Notes: generated by a model not told the origin, from the sequence alone. Shown: positions 26,104-33,957, counted from the first letter of the stretch. The stretch: 64,000 nt of DNA from CAZDWZ01 sp964509425 (GCA_964509425.1 CAZDWZ010000003.1:248001-312000); one strand, 5' to 3'. A program made the numbers and translations.

Positions 26104-26772
26104 TCATTTGCCCGACTCGGCGTTTCTTCCTAAAACCGCTTGGTCCCAAGCTCCACGCAGTTTTGCCGCGCGCTTCGCCAAATCTTCAAGCGGCTGCTCG
26201 GGAGACGTCACAAGCGCACTTCCAATTCCCGCGGCCGATGCTCCGGCTCGAACGTACTCACCAACGTTCTCGGCCGTGATACCACCGGTCGGCACAAACG
26301 ATACGTTGTCGAGCGGAGCACGGATTGCCTTTAAGTATGCTGGACCAAAGGTGTCTATGGGAAACACTTTCACCATTCTCAATCCCGAAGCGAATGCTTC
26401 TTCAATCTCAGTTGGCGAAAGAACTCCGGGAAGATGAAGGAATGAATCCGCAACTGCTTGGCAAGCAATATCCCGATCGAAACCGGGAGCGATCGTAAAC
26501 TGTGCACCCGCTTGACGCGCGTCTCGAAACATATCGAGAGAGCGAACGGTGCCCGCGCCCACCAACATGTTGTCTGAAAATTCTTTGCGGAGGAGTGAGA
26601 TGCTCTCAAGCGCGTTTGAAGAGTTCAATGTCACTTCGATGACGTTGATTCCCGCACCTTTTAGAGTCTCTGCTATCGCAACAACTTGTCTCGGTGTGAA
26701 CCGTCCGCGAACAATTGGAATGAGACCGCACTCGATGATTTGTCGAGACAGTTCGGATGCGACACTGGTCAT
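26104..26772 (-). CDS. eda: KDPG/KHG aldolase
   Basis: A 222-residue class I aldolase that splits 2-keto-3-deoxy-6-phosphogluconate into pyruvate and glyceraldehyde 3-phosphate. Family blocks are GLIPIVRG, INVIEVTLNSS (catalytic Glu), GAGTV, TIAPGFD, and MVKVFPIDTFGPAYLKAI, where the first Lys forms the Schiff base; FVPTGGITAEN binds phosphate. An in-frame extension of 88 codons upstream reads through the methyltransferase gene and has no family similarity, so the start is the ATG overlapping the methyltransferase stop (ATGA). Together with kdgK it forms the lower branch of the Entner-Doudoroff route. Confidence 0.95.
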   Translation of the reverse strand: MTSVASELSRQIIECGLIPIVRGRFTPRQVVAIAETLKGAGINVIEVTLNSSNALESISLLRKEFSDNMLVGAGTVRSLDMFRDARQAGAQFTIAPGFDRDIACQAVADSFLHLPGVLSPTEIEEAFASGLRMVKVFPIDTFGPAYLKAIRAPLDNVSFVPTGGITAENVGEYVRAGASAAGIGSALVTSPEQPLEDLAKRAAKLRGAWDQAVLGRNAESGK

Positions 26773-27812
26773 GCTGCTACTCTCGCTCTGATGAGCCGCT
26801 CTACTCCGGCTTCCAATTTTTCCATTCGGCAATCGCTGAAGCCTGCGGCCTTCAGCATCTCCGCGTACTCTGCAAACGTGTAGGCGTCGCCTTTCGCCGT
26901 GGTGCAGAGCATCGTGAGTGCGAAACCTGCTGAACCCGCCGGAGAGATACGGTCTTCGTTCGGAATAAATTCGAGAATGTAGATATCCGCTCCGGGTGCG
27001 AGCGCGGGAGCAAGACGCTTTAAGAAGCGGGTACAAGTCTCAGCGTCAAAATGATGCAAGAAGTTCGGAATGAGCACGACATCAAGAAGCTCAGGCAGTT
27101 TCACCTCGAAAGCATCTCCGGCGAGATACTCCATTTGCTTTTCAAGTTGCTGCTTCTTCGCCTGTTCCGCCGTAAACTTCAGCACGGGCGCCCAGTCGAG
27201 TGCATAAATTTTTGAGTGGGCATACCGACGCGCGACTGCGAATCCAAACTCGCCGTGTCCTGCCGCGACATCAAGCACTTTGAGTGGTGCGTTCAGAGGC
27301 CGATCGATATGCTCCGCGAGCACCTTTCCCGGGATGCGCATCATCGCGCCCATCGCTTCCGCAAATTTGATCCAAACCGGATTTTCGTAGGACACGGTAC
27401 CGTCGCCCGGAAGCAAGGTCGAGCCGGTTCGAACGGTTGCCGCCAGATTCTTGAAGCTCGAGACGAGGGTGTCGGATTGCAAGAATCCGGTGACACCTCC
27501 GAGATAGGCGGGCGATGAACGCACGAGAAACAGCCGTGAACTCGGAGTTAAACTATATTTTCCGTTGCTTTTCTCGAGAAAGCCCATGATGCAGAGATAG
27601 TCCGCGAGGATGCGGATCCCTCGCAAATCGCAGCCGCATTTTTTAGAGAGCTCCTCTGCTGTGCTTCCTTCGTCCGCGAGGTGCGAAAAGACATCAAGTT
27701 CGATCGCCGCAACCAGCGCCTCGGTCCGTTGATACGCTCCGAGTGTTTCAAAGAGGAGGGAAGGGTCCGGTTTTCCATCTCGAGCTGGCTTCGCATTCGA
27801 GGTCTGAGTCAT
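26769..27812 (-). CDS. SAM-dependent O-methyltransferase-like protein
   Basis: 347 residues with the plant/bacterial O-methyltransferase layout. A winged-helix dimerisation domain comes first (FETLGAYQRTEALVAAIELDVFSHL, then AEELSKKCGCDLRGIRILADYLCIMGFLE), followed by a Rossmann methyltransferase with VLDVAAGHGEFGFAVA (SAM loop), an acidic YALDWAP, and PNFLHHFDAETC. The substrate cannot be inferred; such enzymes often modify secondary metabolites or quinones. It is the first gene of the operon with eda and kdgK, coupled by a 4-bp overlap, which is an unusual partner for sugar-acid catabolism. Confidence 0.85.
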   Translation of the reverse strand: MTQTSNAKPARDGKPDPSLLFETLGAYQRTEALVAAIELDVFSHLADEGSTAEELSKKCGCDLRGIRILADYLCIMGFLEKSNGKYSLTPSSRLFLVRSSPAYLGGVTGFLQSDTLVSSFKNLAATVRTGSTLLPGDGTVSYENPVWIKFAEAMGAMMRIPGKVLAEHIDRPLNAPLKVLDVAAGHGEFGFAVARRYAHSKIYALDWAPVLKFTAEQAKKQQLEKQMEYLAGDAFEVKLPELLDVVLIPNFLHHFDAETCTRFLKRLAPALAPGADIYILEFIPNEDRISPAGSAGFALTMLCTTAKGDAYTFAEYAEMLKAAGFSDCRMEKLEAGVERLIRARVAA

Positions 27813-27915
27813 ACATCGCCTGGCGGATAAAGTGCAGAAGTTTCTTGCCGAAATTCGAGGGCGAAAGTACCTTACATTCTCCAGGAAAGAAAGGCTTTCG
27901 AGAGGGTGAAGAATT

Positions 27916-28611
27916 ATGAATATCGATCTCGCGCAAGTATTCGGTGAGCTCGGCTTACCCTTTCTTTCGCTGCTCGCTTTGCTAGGCCTCGCGTTGGTAT
28001 TTAGCGCCTACGTGAAGCTCATCACAGTCTTCAGCATTTTGCGGCTAGGTCTTGGTGGAAGCGCCCTCCCGTCTTTGTTCGTTACGGGTGCGATCTCTTT
28101 GTCGCTGACTCTTTTCATTATGTACCCGGTACTCCAGCGATCGGCCCAGGCCGCGTACGGCGTGCTTCGTGAAGCCGGCACAACGCGAACCGAAGAAGTC
28201 CGCTTTCGAGCAATTGGCGCGGCAGCAGGGGAGTGGAGAGGTTTCCTGAAACGCCAGGCCGATGACAAGCTCGTTGGAAGATTCGCCGAAATTGCTCATC
28301 GAATCGACACCGGCCAAGAAACGGCAAAAAAAGCAGGCGCGCCAGTTGTCGTCGATCCTGCATTGGCCGATTCTTGGCGAGTACTTGCACCAGCCTTCAT
28401 GGTGTCACAGTTGAAACAGGCGTTCTCGGTTGGACTGAGCATCATTCTCCCATTTCTGCTCGTCGATATCATCGTCGTCACAATCCTCGGTGCGCTGGGC
28501 CTCGAAAGACTCGAACCCGGATATGTAGGCCTTCCGGCGAAACTACTTCTGTTCGTGCTTGCGGACGGATGGACTCTCGTGACCACGAATCTCGTCTTAA
28601 GTTATCAATGA
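27916..28611 (+). CDS. sctR: Type III secretion export apparatus protein SctR (FliP family)
   Basis: A 231-residue inner-membrane core component that forms the R5S4T1 export gate. The second half is highly diagnostic: LAPAFMVSQLKQAFSVGLSIILPFLLVDIIVVTILGALGL followed by LPAKLLLFVLADGWTLVTTNLVLSY, matching FliP/SctR throughout. The N-terminal half has two membrane segments and a hydrophilic domain. The lengths of the downstream genes and the absence of flagellar genes suggest a non-flagellar system, but a divergent flagellar origin cannot be excluded. AGGGTG precedes the ATG. First gene of an R-S-T-U cluster. Confidence 0.93.
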   Translation: MNIDLAQVFGELGLPFLSLLALLGLALVFSAYVKLITVFSILRLGLGGSALPSLFVTGAISLSLTLFIMYPVLQRSAQAAYGVLREAGTTRTEEVRFRAIGAAAGEWRGFLKRQADDKLVGRFAEIAHRIDTGQETAKKAGAPVVVDPALADSWRVLAPAFMVSQLKQAFSVGLSIILPFLLVDIIVVTILGALGLERLEPGYVGLPAKLLLFVLADGWTLVTTNLVLSYQ

Positions 28612-28618
28612 GGTGAAT

Positions 28619-28873
28619 ATGGAAACCGTTTTGTTCCTTACGGTTTGGAATTTAGCCGTAAAACTTCTCCTTCCGCCTCTTGGAGCCATCCTTGTCGGTG
28701 CCATGCTTGCTTCCTTTCTTCGAATTTGGACGCAGCTTGATGATGCAGCGATATCATTCGTCGGCCGAATCTCGGCGCTTATACTTTTTCTTATGTTTTC
28801 CGTAAGCGGCTACTTTCAGCCTGTGGTGCAGTTTGCACAGGAGACTTGGTCAAAGAGCGCATATTATCAATAG
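28619..28873 (+). CDS. sctS: Type III secretion export apparatus protein SctS (FliQ family)
   Basis: About 84 residues with two long membrane helices, the size and layout of FliQ/SctS, which packs around SctR in the export gate. The loop between the helices, RIWTQLDDAAISFVGRISALI, corresponds to the family's TQI.E.TL.F.P..... region. I use the ATG at 28619 with GAGG just upstream; the GTG two codons earlier (28613) is too close to the sctR stop to have its own site. Order and spacing (R, S, T) are the standard ones. Confidence 0.88.
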   Translation: METVLFLTVWNLAVKLLLPPLGAILVGAMLASFLRIWTQLDDAAISFVGRISALILFLMFSVSGYFQPVVQFAQETWSKSAYYQ

Positions 28874-28875
28874 CG

Positions 28876-29676
28876 ATGGATGAGAGCTTTCGAATTTTTT
28901 TGCGCGGCCTAGGGGCTATCACGATATTGACATCGTGTTTCCCCGGTGTGTTTCCGATCACCATGCGGATCGGCCTTGTGATCTCTTTCCCATTTCTTTT
29001 TGCCGGTTCCTTGTTTTCCGAGGCGCGTTTTGTCGCGATGATGTCGGGTGAGGGGCTCCCGATGATTCTCCCGGAGGTCCTCACCGGTATCTTGATAGCA
29101 GCCCCGGCTTGTATCGGATGTTGGACGGTGCTCCTCGCCGCGAACTGGTTCGCCGAATTGGTCGCACCACAGAGCGCTTTATGGTTCGGCCGCCGAGCGT
29201 TCGACGGTGAGGGTTTCGGCGGCGATAAGGGGTTTGCCCCACGAATCAAGACGCTTGTTCTTTCCATCGTGCTTCTCGGAGGTGTGACATTTTTCCCCTA
29301 CTTGCCGGAGGTGTTTGCCCGGATTGCCGAGACGCTCCGGACCTTTCCCTCGCTCTCCGAACAGAATTTTCTGAATCAACTCGCGACGCGCCGTATTCTT
29401 CTCCTCTCGGTGCAGATCTCTTGGGTTGCGGCGCTCGGACTCGCCCTTCCGATCCTCGCCGTTTCTCTGGCGTTTGATGCGACCGCGGCTCTCATCTCAC
29501 GATACGTTCGTCCGCTTCGGGATGACCCGTCTTTGTGGTCCGTTCGCGCTCTTTTTCTGGGCGTCGCCCTCGCCGCATCGGTGTATTCACTTACCGACAC
29601 GTCCGATCAACTTGCGCGAGAGAATTTGAGCCGGAAGAGAATCGAAAAAATAGCGGAGCTCGTCGGCACAAAATAG
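28876..29676 (+). CDS. sctT: Type III secretion export apparatus protein SctT (FliR family)
   Basis: A 266-residue polytopic protein of the FliR/SctT family, the single T subunit capping the export gate. Six or more membrane segments are visible; PGVFPITMRIGLVISFP, near residue 25, is the typical N-terminal block, and GFFP-like variants and LALPILAVSLAFDATAALISRYV near 190 match the family. The C terminus is short and charged. The ATG at 28876 begins MDESFR two bases after the sctS stop; an in-frame upstream start would overlap sctS by 28 bases. Confidence 0.88.
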   Translation: MDESFRIFLRGLGAITILTSCFPGVFPITMRIGLVISFPFLFAGSLFSEARFVAMMSGEGLPMILPEVLTGILIAAPACIGCWTVLLAANWFAELVAPQSALWFGRRAFDGEGFGGDKGFAPRIKTLVLSIVLLGGVTFFPYLPEVFARIAETLRTFPSLSEQNFLNQLATRRILLLSVQISWVAALGLALPILAVSLAFDATAALISRYVRPLRDDPSLWSVRALFLGVALAASVYSLTDTSDQLARENLSRKRIEKIAELVGTK

Positions 29677-29689
29677 CCGAGTTCATTCT

Positions 29690-30460
29690 ATGTCGTCAGG
29701 TGAAAAACAATTTCCGGCGAGCGACCTCAAGCTCCAGCGGCTGCGTGAGCAGGGGATTTTTCCCCGGAGCAAGGACGTCACGACGTCGGCGATTGTGATT
29801 GGAATTGGGCTGAGCTGGGTGCTCTTTGCATGGTACCGCCTGCTCGGTTTCTCGAGGGACGCTTTCCAAGCCAAATTTCTCAATCTCTCGGCGTTCGTCC
29901 GGACGCTCTCTGACTTCGCGTTTCCGGTCATCGAATGTGTTTCTGGAGTGGCGCTCCTCTTTTGGCTGATACAGACGGGTTTTTTCTTCAGGCCGCGGAA
30001 ATTCCGACATGACGAGCCCTTCTTCGGGAGGAGACTTTTTGGCGTCGCTTTCGCCTCCCTCGTGAAGGCTTTTCTTTGTGCCGGAGTGATGTCACTGCTC
30101 TTTTGGCCTGAGCTTCGAGCGTTGGGAGGCGAAAAACGAGTTGCGGCCGAGAAAGCCGTGCTTTCCGTTGCTTCGTTGAGCTTCGACGACTGCTCACTGT
30201 CGAGCACCCAGCCGGTGTGTCCGGTGTCGAAAGCGTTGAAGGGAAGGGTGCTCAGTTCATTGGGACTGTTCACCGGAGTGGCGGGCGCTGCCATCATCTT
30301 GAGCTTTCTTCTTGGAATACTGTCCCGATTTATGGCAGGTTTGTCTTTCCAGAGAGCGCATCGAATGAGTCGTGGCGAGCTCGAGGCCGAGGCGCGCGAG
30401 AACTCATCACCCGCTGCGGCGAGCGGTTTGTTGTCCGATGAGAACCAGGAAGTCGAGTAA
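29690..30460 (+). CDS. sctU: SctU/FlhB-like export protein lacking the NPTH autocleavage domain
   Basis: 256 residues, against about 350 for normal SctU/FlhB. The N terminus is canonical (SDLKLQRLREQGIFPRSKDVTTSAI), then four membrane helices (about 34-54, 82-106, 118-146, 200-222) and the linker start LSFQRAHRMSRGELEAEAREN. The protein then ends in a disordered acidic tail. The cytoplasmic domain that holds the Asn-Pro-Thr-His self-cleavage site and switches substrates is missing. No NPTH-like residues occur in the other frames downstream or in the next two genes. Stop and next start overlap as TAATG, so the ending is an ordinary gene boundary, not a visible frameshift. Confidence 0.85.
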   Translation: MSSGEKQFPASDLKLQRLREQGIFPRSKDVTTSAIVIGIGLSWVLFAWYRLLGFSRDAFQAKFLNLSAFVRTLSDFAFPVIECVSGVALLFWLIQTGFFFRPRKFRHDEPFFGRRLFGVAFASLVKAFLCAGVMSLLFWPELRALGGEKRVAAEKAVLSVASLSFDDCSLSSTQPVCPVSKALKGRVLSSLGLFTGVAGAAIILSFLLGILSRFMAGLSFQRAHRMSRGELEAEARENSSPAAASGLLSDENQEVE

Positions 30461-30777
30461 TGGCGAAGAACCCGAGAGAAGTCAGAGAGCCGGGAGTTCG
30501 GCAGGAGCTGCTGCGGCAGAGCAACACTCGGAGTGAAGTGAAGCGCCCTTCACCGTGGGGCCGGACACGACTTTCAACAATGCCGCTTGCCGTTTTGCTT
30601 CCCCAACTTTCGGATGTTGGTTCTATCGCGCAATATCGCTCTGATATCGAAGCGCTCCTCGAGCGTGCACAAGATCAGCTGGAAACCTCTGAAAGCTCGG
30701 AACCAGGTACAGCCCAAGTAGAGCAAAGCATGCTGCAGCAAGTGCTTCAGTGGCTGGATGTGGATTCGGAGGAGTAG
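30460..30777 (+). CDS. Small protein coupled to sctU
   Basis: 105 residues, unrecognised. The N-terminal 40 residues are basic and disordered (REVREPGVRQELLRQ), then LAVLLPQLSDVGSIAQYRSDIEALLERAQDQLE forms probable helices and the tail is acidic. It has no membrane segment or signal peptide. The start shares a base with the sctU stop (TAATG), so translation is coupled, which makes a role in the export apparatus plausible. It is not the missing SctU C-domain: no beta-strand NPTH fold is apparent. Confidence 0.6.
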   Translation: MAKNPREVREPGVRQELLRQSNTRSEVKRPSPWGRTRLSTMPLAVLLPQLSDVGSIAQYRSDIEALLERAQDQLETSESSEPGTAQVEQSMLQQVLQWLDVDSEE

Positions 30778-30783
30778 AGCGTC

Positions 30784-31173
30784 ATGGCGGAATATTCGCG
30801 TGAGATGTTGTCGGCGATTTACGAGCTCGGCCGTTTGTACTTCGAGACCGGTTATTTTGTTCCAGCGGAAAGGGTGTTCGCCGGTCTCGCCGCGATCGAT
30901 CGAGGCCTCACGCCAGCGCGAATTGGTCTGGGATTGGTCAAGTTGGAAAAGGCGCAGTTCCAGGAAGCAAACCCGCATCTACGAGCCGGCCTTCAAGGTG
31001 GTGTCTACGTTACGGAGGCAAAAATCGGTCTTGCGCTCTCCTTCCTGGCTCTTGGCGACATACAGCGAGCGCATTCTCTTCTCCTCGAGCTGGCGAGGGA
31101 GCCTCAGCTCGGCGAAAACAAAGAACTCCGTTCGTTATACGAAGCGGCGCTCCTGCGATGTAGCGATAGCTAG
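30784..31173 (+). CDS. TPR-like small protein, possible secretion chaperone
   Basis: 129 residues with about three tetratricopeptide-like helix pairs: AIYELGRLYFETGYFVPAERVFAGLAAID, ARIGLGLVKLEKAQFQEANPHLRAGL, and AKIGLALSFLALGDIQRAHSLLLEL. Small TPR proteins in type III clusters are often class II chaperones for translocators (SycD/LcrH type) or needle chaperones (SctG type); length and location fit, but sequence alone does not decide. It follows the previous gene after six bases. Its TAG stop overlaps the first copy of a 13-bp repeat. Confidence 0.7.
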   Translation: MAEYSREMLSAIYELGRLYFETGYFVPAERVFAGLAAIDRGLTPARIGLGLVKLEKAQFQEANPHLRAGLQGGVYVTEAKIGLALSFLALGDIQRAHSLLLELAREPQLGENKELRSLYEAALLRCSDS

Positions 31174-31462
31174 TGCCGTGGCCACAAATAACAGGCCAAA
31201 GCTTATCATTTACTGGTCGGAGCACTAGGAAAGCTCTGACTAAGTCCGCGTTTTCGAATTCCCGCTCCTCGTCCTTCATCCGAAATCAGACCTAATCAGA
31301 GCTTCCTTAGGAGCCATTTCCTAATTACCTCTAGAACCCCAGAACTCCAGACCTCCGTGTTAAAAGGAAAGCAGCTGCCTTCGTTAAAACACGGAGTTCC
31401 AGAGTTCTAGAGTTCTAGAGTTTGGGAGACATATATGAAATGGCTTCTCGTGCCGTGGCCAC
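31173..31462. repeat. Palindrome-rich convergent junction with direct repeats
   Basis: Four nested features lie between convergent genes. GTGCCGTGGCCAC occurs at 31173-31185 and 31450-31462. A roughly 20-bp imperfect inverted repeat joins 31224-31243 to 31291-31310 around AAGCTCTGA/TCAGAGCTT. A 33-bp imperfect inverted repeat has arms 31329-31361 and 31388-31420, with AGTTCTAG units repeated in the right arm. A small AAGCTC/GAGCTT hairpin lies near 31470-31486. The structures may terminate both transcripts. Confidence 0.75.
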
Positions 31463-31484
31463 TGAGCGAAGCTCTTGTTTGAGC

Positions 31485-31859
31485 TTACTCGTCGTCCTCT
31501 TCCATGCCAGCGGCAAGTGACATGCGCACCGATGCTTCGATGATTTGTCGTTTTCTCGGAGTGATCTTCCCGCCGCCAAACATCTTCTCGGCTTCTTCGC
31601 TAACGAGGCTGAGCAGATATTCCTTCTCGGCGGGCGTCAAACCGCGAGTACCCTGTCTGATTCTCGCGGATCGATCGCTCTTTACGGCACCTCCGACTCC
31701 GCCGACAGAGTTGACGCCGGTTGTTTGTATCGGGGTCTTCGATTGTACCGCGTCCGGTCCTTGAACCGATTGCGACTTTTGCACGCCGCCGGTACCCTTG
31801 ATCCCTCCCGCCGCGCCGGTATTCCGTGGTGGAGGATTTCCTGTGATTTTTTTTACCAT
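31485..31859 (-). CDS. Small protein with disordered N terminus, translationally coupled to a sigma-like gene
   Basis: 124 residues, unrecognised. Residues 1-65 are a Gly/Ser/Gln/Thr-rich disordered stretch resembling secreted type III substrates in composition. Residues 70-118 form a compact helical segment (LTPAEKEYLLSLVSEEAEKMFGGGKITPRKRQIIEASVRMSLAAGM), and the last residues are acidic. The start codon overlaps the end of the sigma-like gene by seven bases, with GGGAGGG upstream, so the two are co-expressed. An effector, needle-related protein or regulator of the sigma factor are all possible. Confidence 0.6.
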   Translation of the reverse strand: MVKKITGNPPPRNTGAAGGIKGTGGVQKSQSVQGPDAVQSKTPIQTTGVNSVGGVGGAVKSDRSARIRQGTRGLTPAEKEYLLSLVSEEAEKMFGGGKITPRKRQIIEASVRMSLAAGMEEDDE

Positions 31860-32704
31860 GATACCCTCCCGTTCATTACGACGAGGAGAAGAACTCTTAA
31901 CGCACTCTCAATAAACTGTCGGAACGGACCCTTATCCTGGGTTCGTTTCAGCTGCAGCGCCTTCGCTCGCAATCCGCGCCTCACCTTCAGAGGCTTTGGC
32001 CGTGAACTTCTCAGGTTCGAAACCTGAGCGCTCAAATGCTCGAGGATCTCTTTATGTTCTCTGATAATCGACAAATCATCGAGCCCCCATTCCTCGGCGA
32101 GCGAACGCATCGACTGACCCTGCCAGTAGACCGCCCAGACAATTTCCTGGTGAACCGGGTCGAGAGTCGCAATCACTCTTAATAGATCCTTATACTCAAC
32201 GGCGAGCTCGGGGTTCTCTTTAGCCGATTGTTGAAATGCCGCAAGTAAGCTCGCGCCTGCGAGCAACTGTCGAACTGAGCTTCGCATTGAATCGTCGCCG
32301 CCGCTCTCGGACCCGCCGTCGGGGAGCATGCCGTCCCGCAATTCCGGAAATACGTCAAATAAGCGGGCCGAAATTTCTCTCGCGTCCTGCTCTATTTGAT
32401 CGTTGGCTCCGACGCCTTGCTGCCAGGTCTTCGATTTCCTTGCTTCTTGAGTGGCCGCTTCGTGAATTCGTCGCCGTGCGTAGGCGCGGAAAGGAACTCC
32501 GCGCGCGGGATCATAACGCCTCGCACAAAAAAGCAGCGCCTCGAAAGCTCCGCCATCGAGTCCGTCGAGTTGCCAGTCCATGTTCCAAGCTCGGGCGACC
32601 GCCTTTGCAATGGAAGTCGTCCAGCCCATGTGTTCCTGGACCAAACGGTTCACGAGCTCGTCGCTGCCGCTTGCAAGTCCTACATAATCTTCTGCGGTGT
32701 GCAT
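31853..32704 (-). CDS. Divergent sigma-70 family factor
   Basis: 283 residues. Region 2 is recognisable at about 20-92: LVQEHMGWTTSIAKAVARAWN ... LDGLDGGAFEALLFCARRYDPARGVPFRAYARRRIHEAATQEAR, closest in style to FliA/SigF-type factors. A region 4-like segment at about 186-235 (LDPVHQEIVWAVYWQGQSMRSLAEEWGLDDLSIIREHKEIL) would bind the -35 element. The C-terminal 45 residues are very basic then hydrophobic. It is transcribed away from a second sigma-like gene 281 bp off and is the first gene of a two-gene operon beside the sct cluster. Confidence 0.75.
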   Translation of the reverse strand: MHTAEDYVGLASGSDELVNRLVQEHMGWTTSIAKAVARAWNMDWQLDGLDGGAFEALLFCARRYDPARGVPFRAYARRRIHEAATQEARKSKTWQQGVGANDQIEQDAREISARLFDVFPELRDGMLPDGGSESGGDDSMRSSVRQLLAGASLLAAFQQSAKENPELAVEYKDLLRVIATLDPVHQEIVWAVYWQGQSMRSLAEEWGLDDLSIIREHKEILEHLSAQVSNLRSSRPKPLKVRRGLRAKALQLKRTQDKGPFRQFIESALRVLLLVVMNGRVSW

Positions 32705-32886
32705 TACGCCTGAGTACTCCCACTTTTTGGACGGTTCCTCACCCTCCGGCGTGAGTTCCCTCTTATAAGATGTTTCGGTCTACCCCTGTCGATTCGAGGT
32801 GTTTTTAGATCGAAGATGGCACGATCTGTCGAAAAAAAGCGTAATCGTTACAGGCGCTTAAACTACCTTAGAAGCGGACCCCAAGG

Positions 32887-32950
32887 CAACCCCGAATAGA
32901 TTGTGTTCGGTGTTGGTTTACAGGGTCACGGCAGCGCCCGGGGTTTTTTT
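32887..32950 (+). promoter_or_regulatory. Attenuator-like leader hairpin before the second sigma gene
   Basis: AACCCCG (32888-32894) can pair with CGGGGTT (32939-32945), directly followed by a T-run (32944-32950), a terminator-like structure ending about 35 bases before the ATG. An alternative small stem CCGAA (32892-32896)/TTCGG (32906-32910) uses part of the same left arm, so the two are mutually exclusive. This arrangement suggests conditional termination in the leader. Confidence 0.45.
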
Positions 32951-32985
32951 CATTTGGGCACCTGCCTCTCGGGGGTCATTTTACC

Positions 32986-33957
32986 ATGAAGCAAAGCAGC
33001 AGAAAGGTTCTTAGTGTCGCTGAAAATCGAGGAGCTCGAAAATCCGGAGCTTCGCGACAGCCCGGAGTTTCCCGGCGCTCGGAATCGACACAACCAGTTG
33101 GACAAAAGCAAAACGTTCGAGCCAAGAAAGCTCGCGTACACACTGCAAACGCAATCACACATTCGCCGGAAGCTCTGGTGCCTCTTGAAGGGGCGCCTAT
33201 TGAAAGCTCGCCATCGTGTGAGGACTTTGAACAGCTCGTGCTGAACCATCGCGAGAATGGACGGAAGCTCGCGCGCAGTATCCTTCGACGTTGGAGAGTG
33301 AGGATGCCGGCCGACGAGATCGACTCGGTCGTTGACCTTTCGCTTTGCGAGACTGCAAAGCGGTATTCATCGAATCGCGGCGCGACTTTCATGACTTTCT
33401 TCTTCTATCACCTTCGTGGCCACCTCGTGCGAACCGTTGCGCGGGCGGCTCAAGGGAATAACGTCTTCCTTGCATTCGCGAAGAATGCCGGGGTCGACGC
33501 AGGTGACCTTGCTCATCTGAGTGTCGAAGTTCTTCATTCCTATGTTCCGGACTATCTGTTGTTCCAACACCGAGACGGCGATACCCCGGAAAACCTCCTC
33601 ATTCGCCGCGAGCGGATCGATCAGTGTCGTGTTGCTTGCGATAAGCTCGATGCCCTTGAGAAAGAGGTAATTGACCGCTCTTTCGGCTCTGAAGAGGCCC
33701 TCGTCGACGTCGCGAAGTCTCTCGGGTACAGCCGCTGCCACATCTCACGGGTGAAGCGAAGCGCTCTCGCTCGATTGAAGGGTGCATTAGCAAACGTCGT
33801 TGTCGAAACCCCAGCGGCAGAGAAGGTTGCTGCGCCTCGGGTGTTACTCAGCCGAAGCTCGCGCCGGGAACGGATGTCGTCGCTTCGCCGGAACCGTCGG
33901 CGTTCGATCCATGCTTCTCGACTTACCGTGTCGATGTCGGGAACTCGGGCCGCCTAG
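32986..33957 (+). CDS. Second sigma-70 family factor with basic tails
   Basis: 323 residues. The first 75 are disordered and basic. Region 2 (about 80-152) reads FEQLVLNHRENGRKLARSILRRW ... DEIDSVVDLSLCETAKRYSSNRGATFMTFFFYHLRGHLVRTVARA. Region 4 (about 225-270) is LDALEKEVIDRSFGSEEALVDVAKSLGYSRCHISRVKRSALARLK, a good helix-turn-helix. The last 45 residues are Arg/Ser-rich. Regions 1 and 3 of RpoD are absent. GGGGG lies 10 bases before the ATG. With the divergent neighbour it forms a sigma pair next to the sct genes; they may control them, but this is inference. Confidence 0.8.
   Translation: MKQSSRKVLSVAENRGARKSGASRQPGVSRRSESTQPVGQKQNVRAKKARVHTANAITHSPEALVPLEGAPIESSPSCEDFEQLVLNHRENGRKLARSILRRWRVRMPADEIDSVVDLSLCETAKRYSSNRGATFMTFFFYHLRGHLVRTVARAAQGNNVFLAFAKNAGVDAGDLAHLSVEVLHSYVPDYLLFQHRDGDTPENLLIRRERIDQCRVACDKLDALEKEVIDRSFGSEEALVDVAKSLGYSRCHISRVKRSALARLKGALANVVVETPAAEKVAAPRVLLSRSSRRERMSSLRRNRRRSIHASRLTVSMSGTRAA

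Noticed and set aside
30420..30780. Frameshifted SctU C-terminal domain in another frame
   Set aside because: I read on past the stop in the sctU frame and looked at the next gene; neither contains an NPTH motif or similar fold, so a simple frameshift does not explain the loss.
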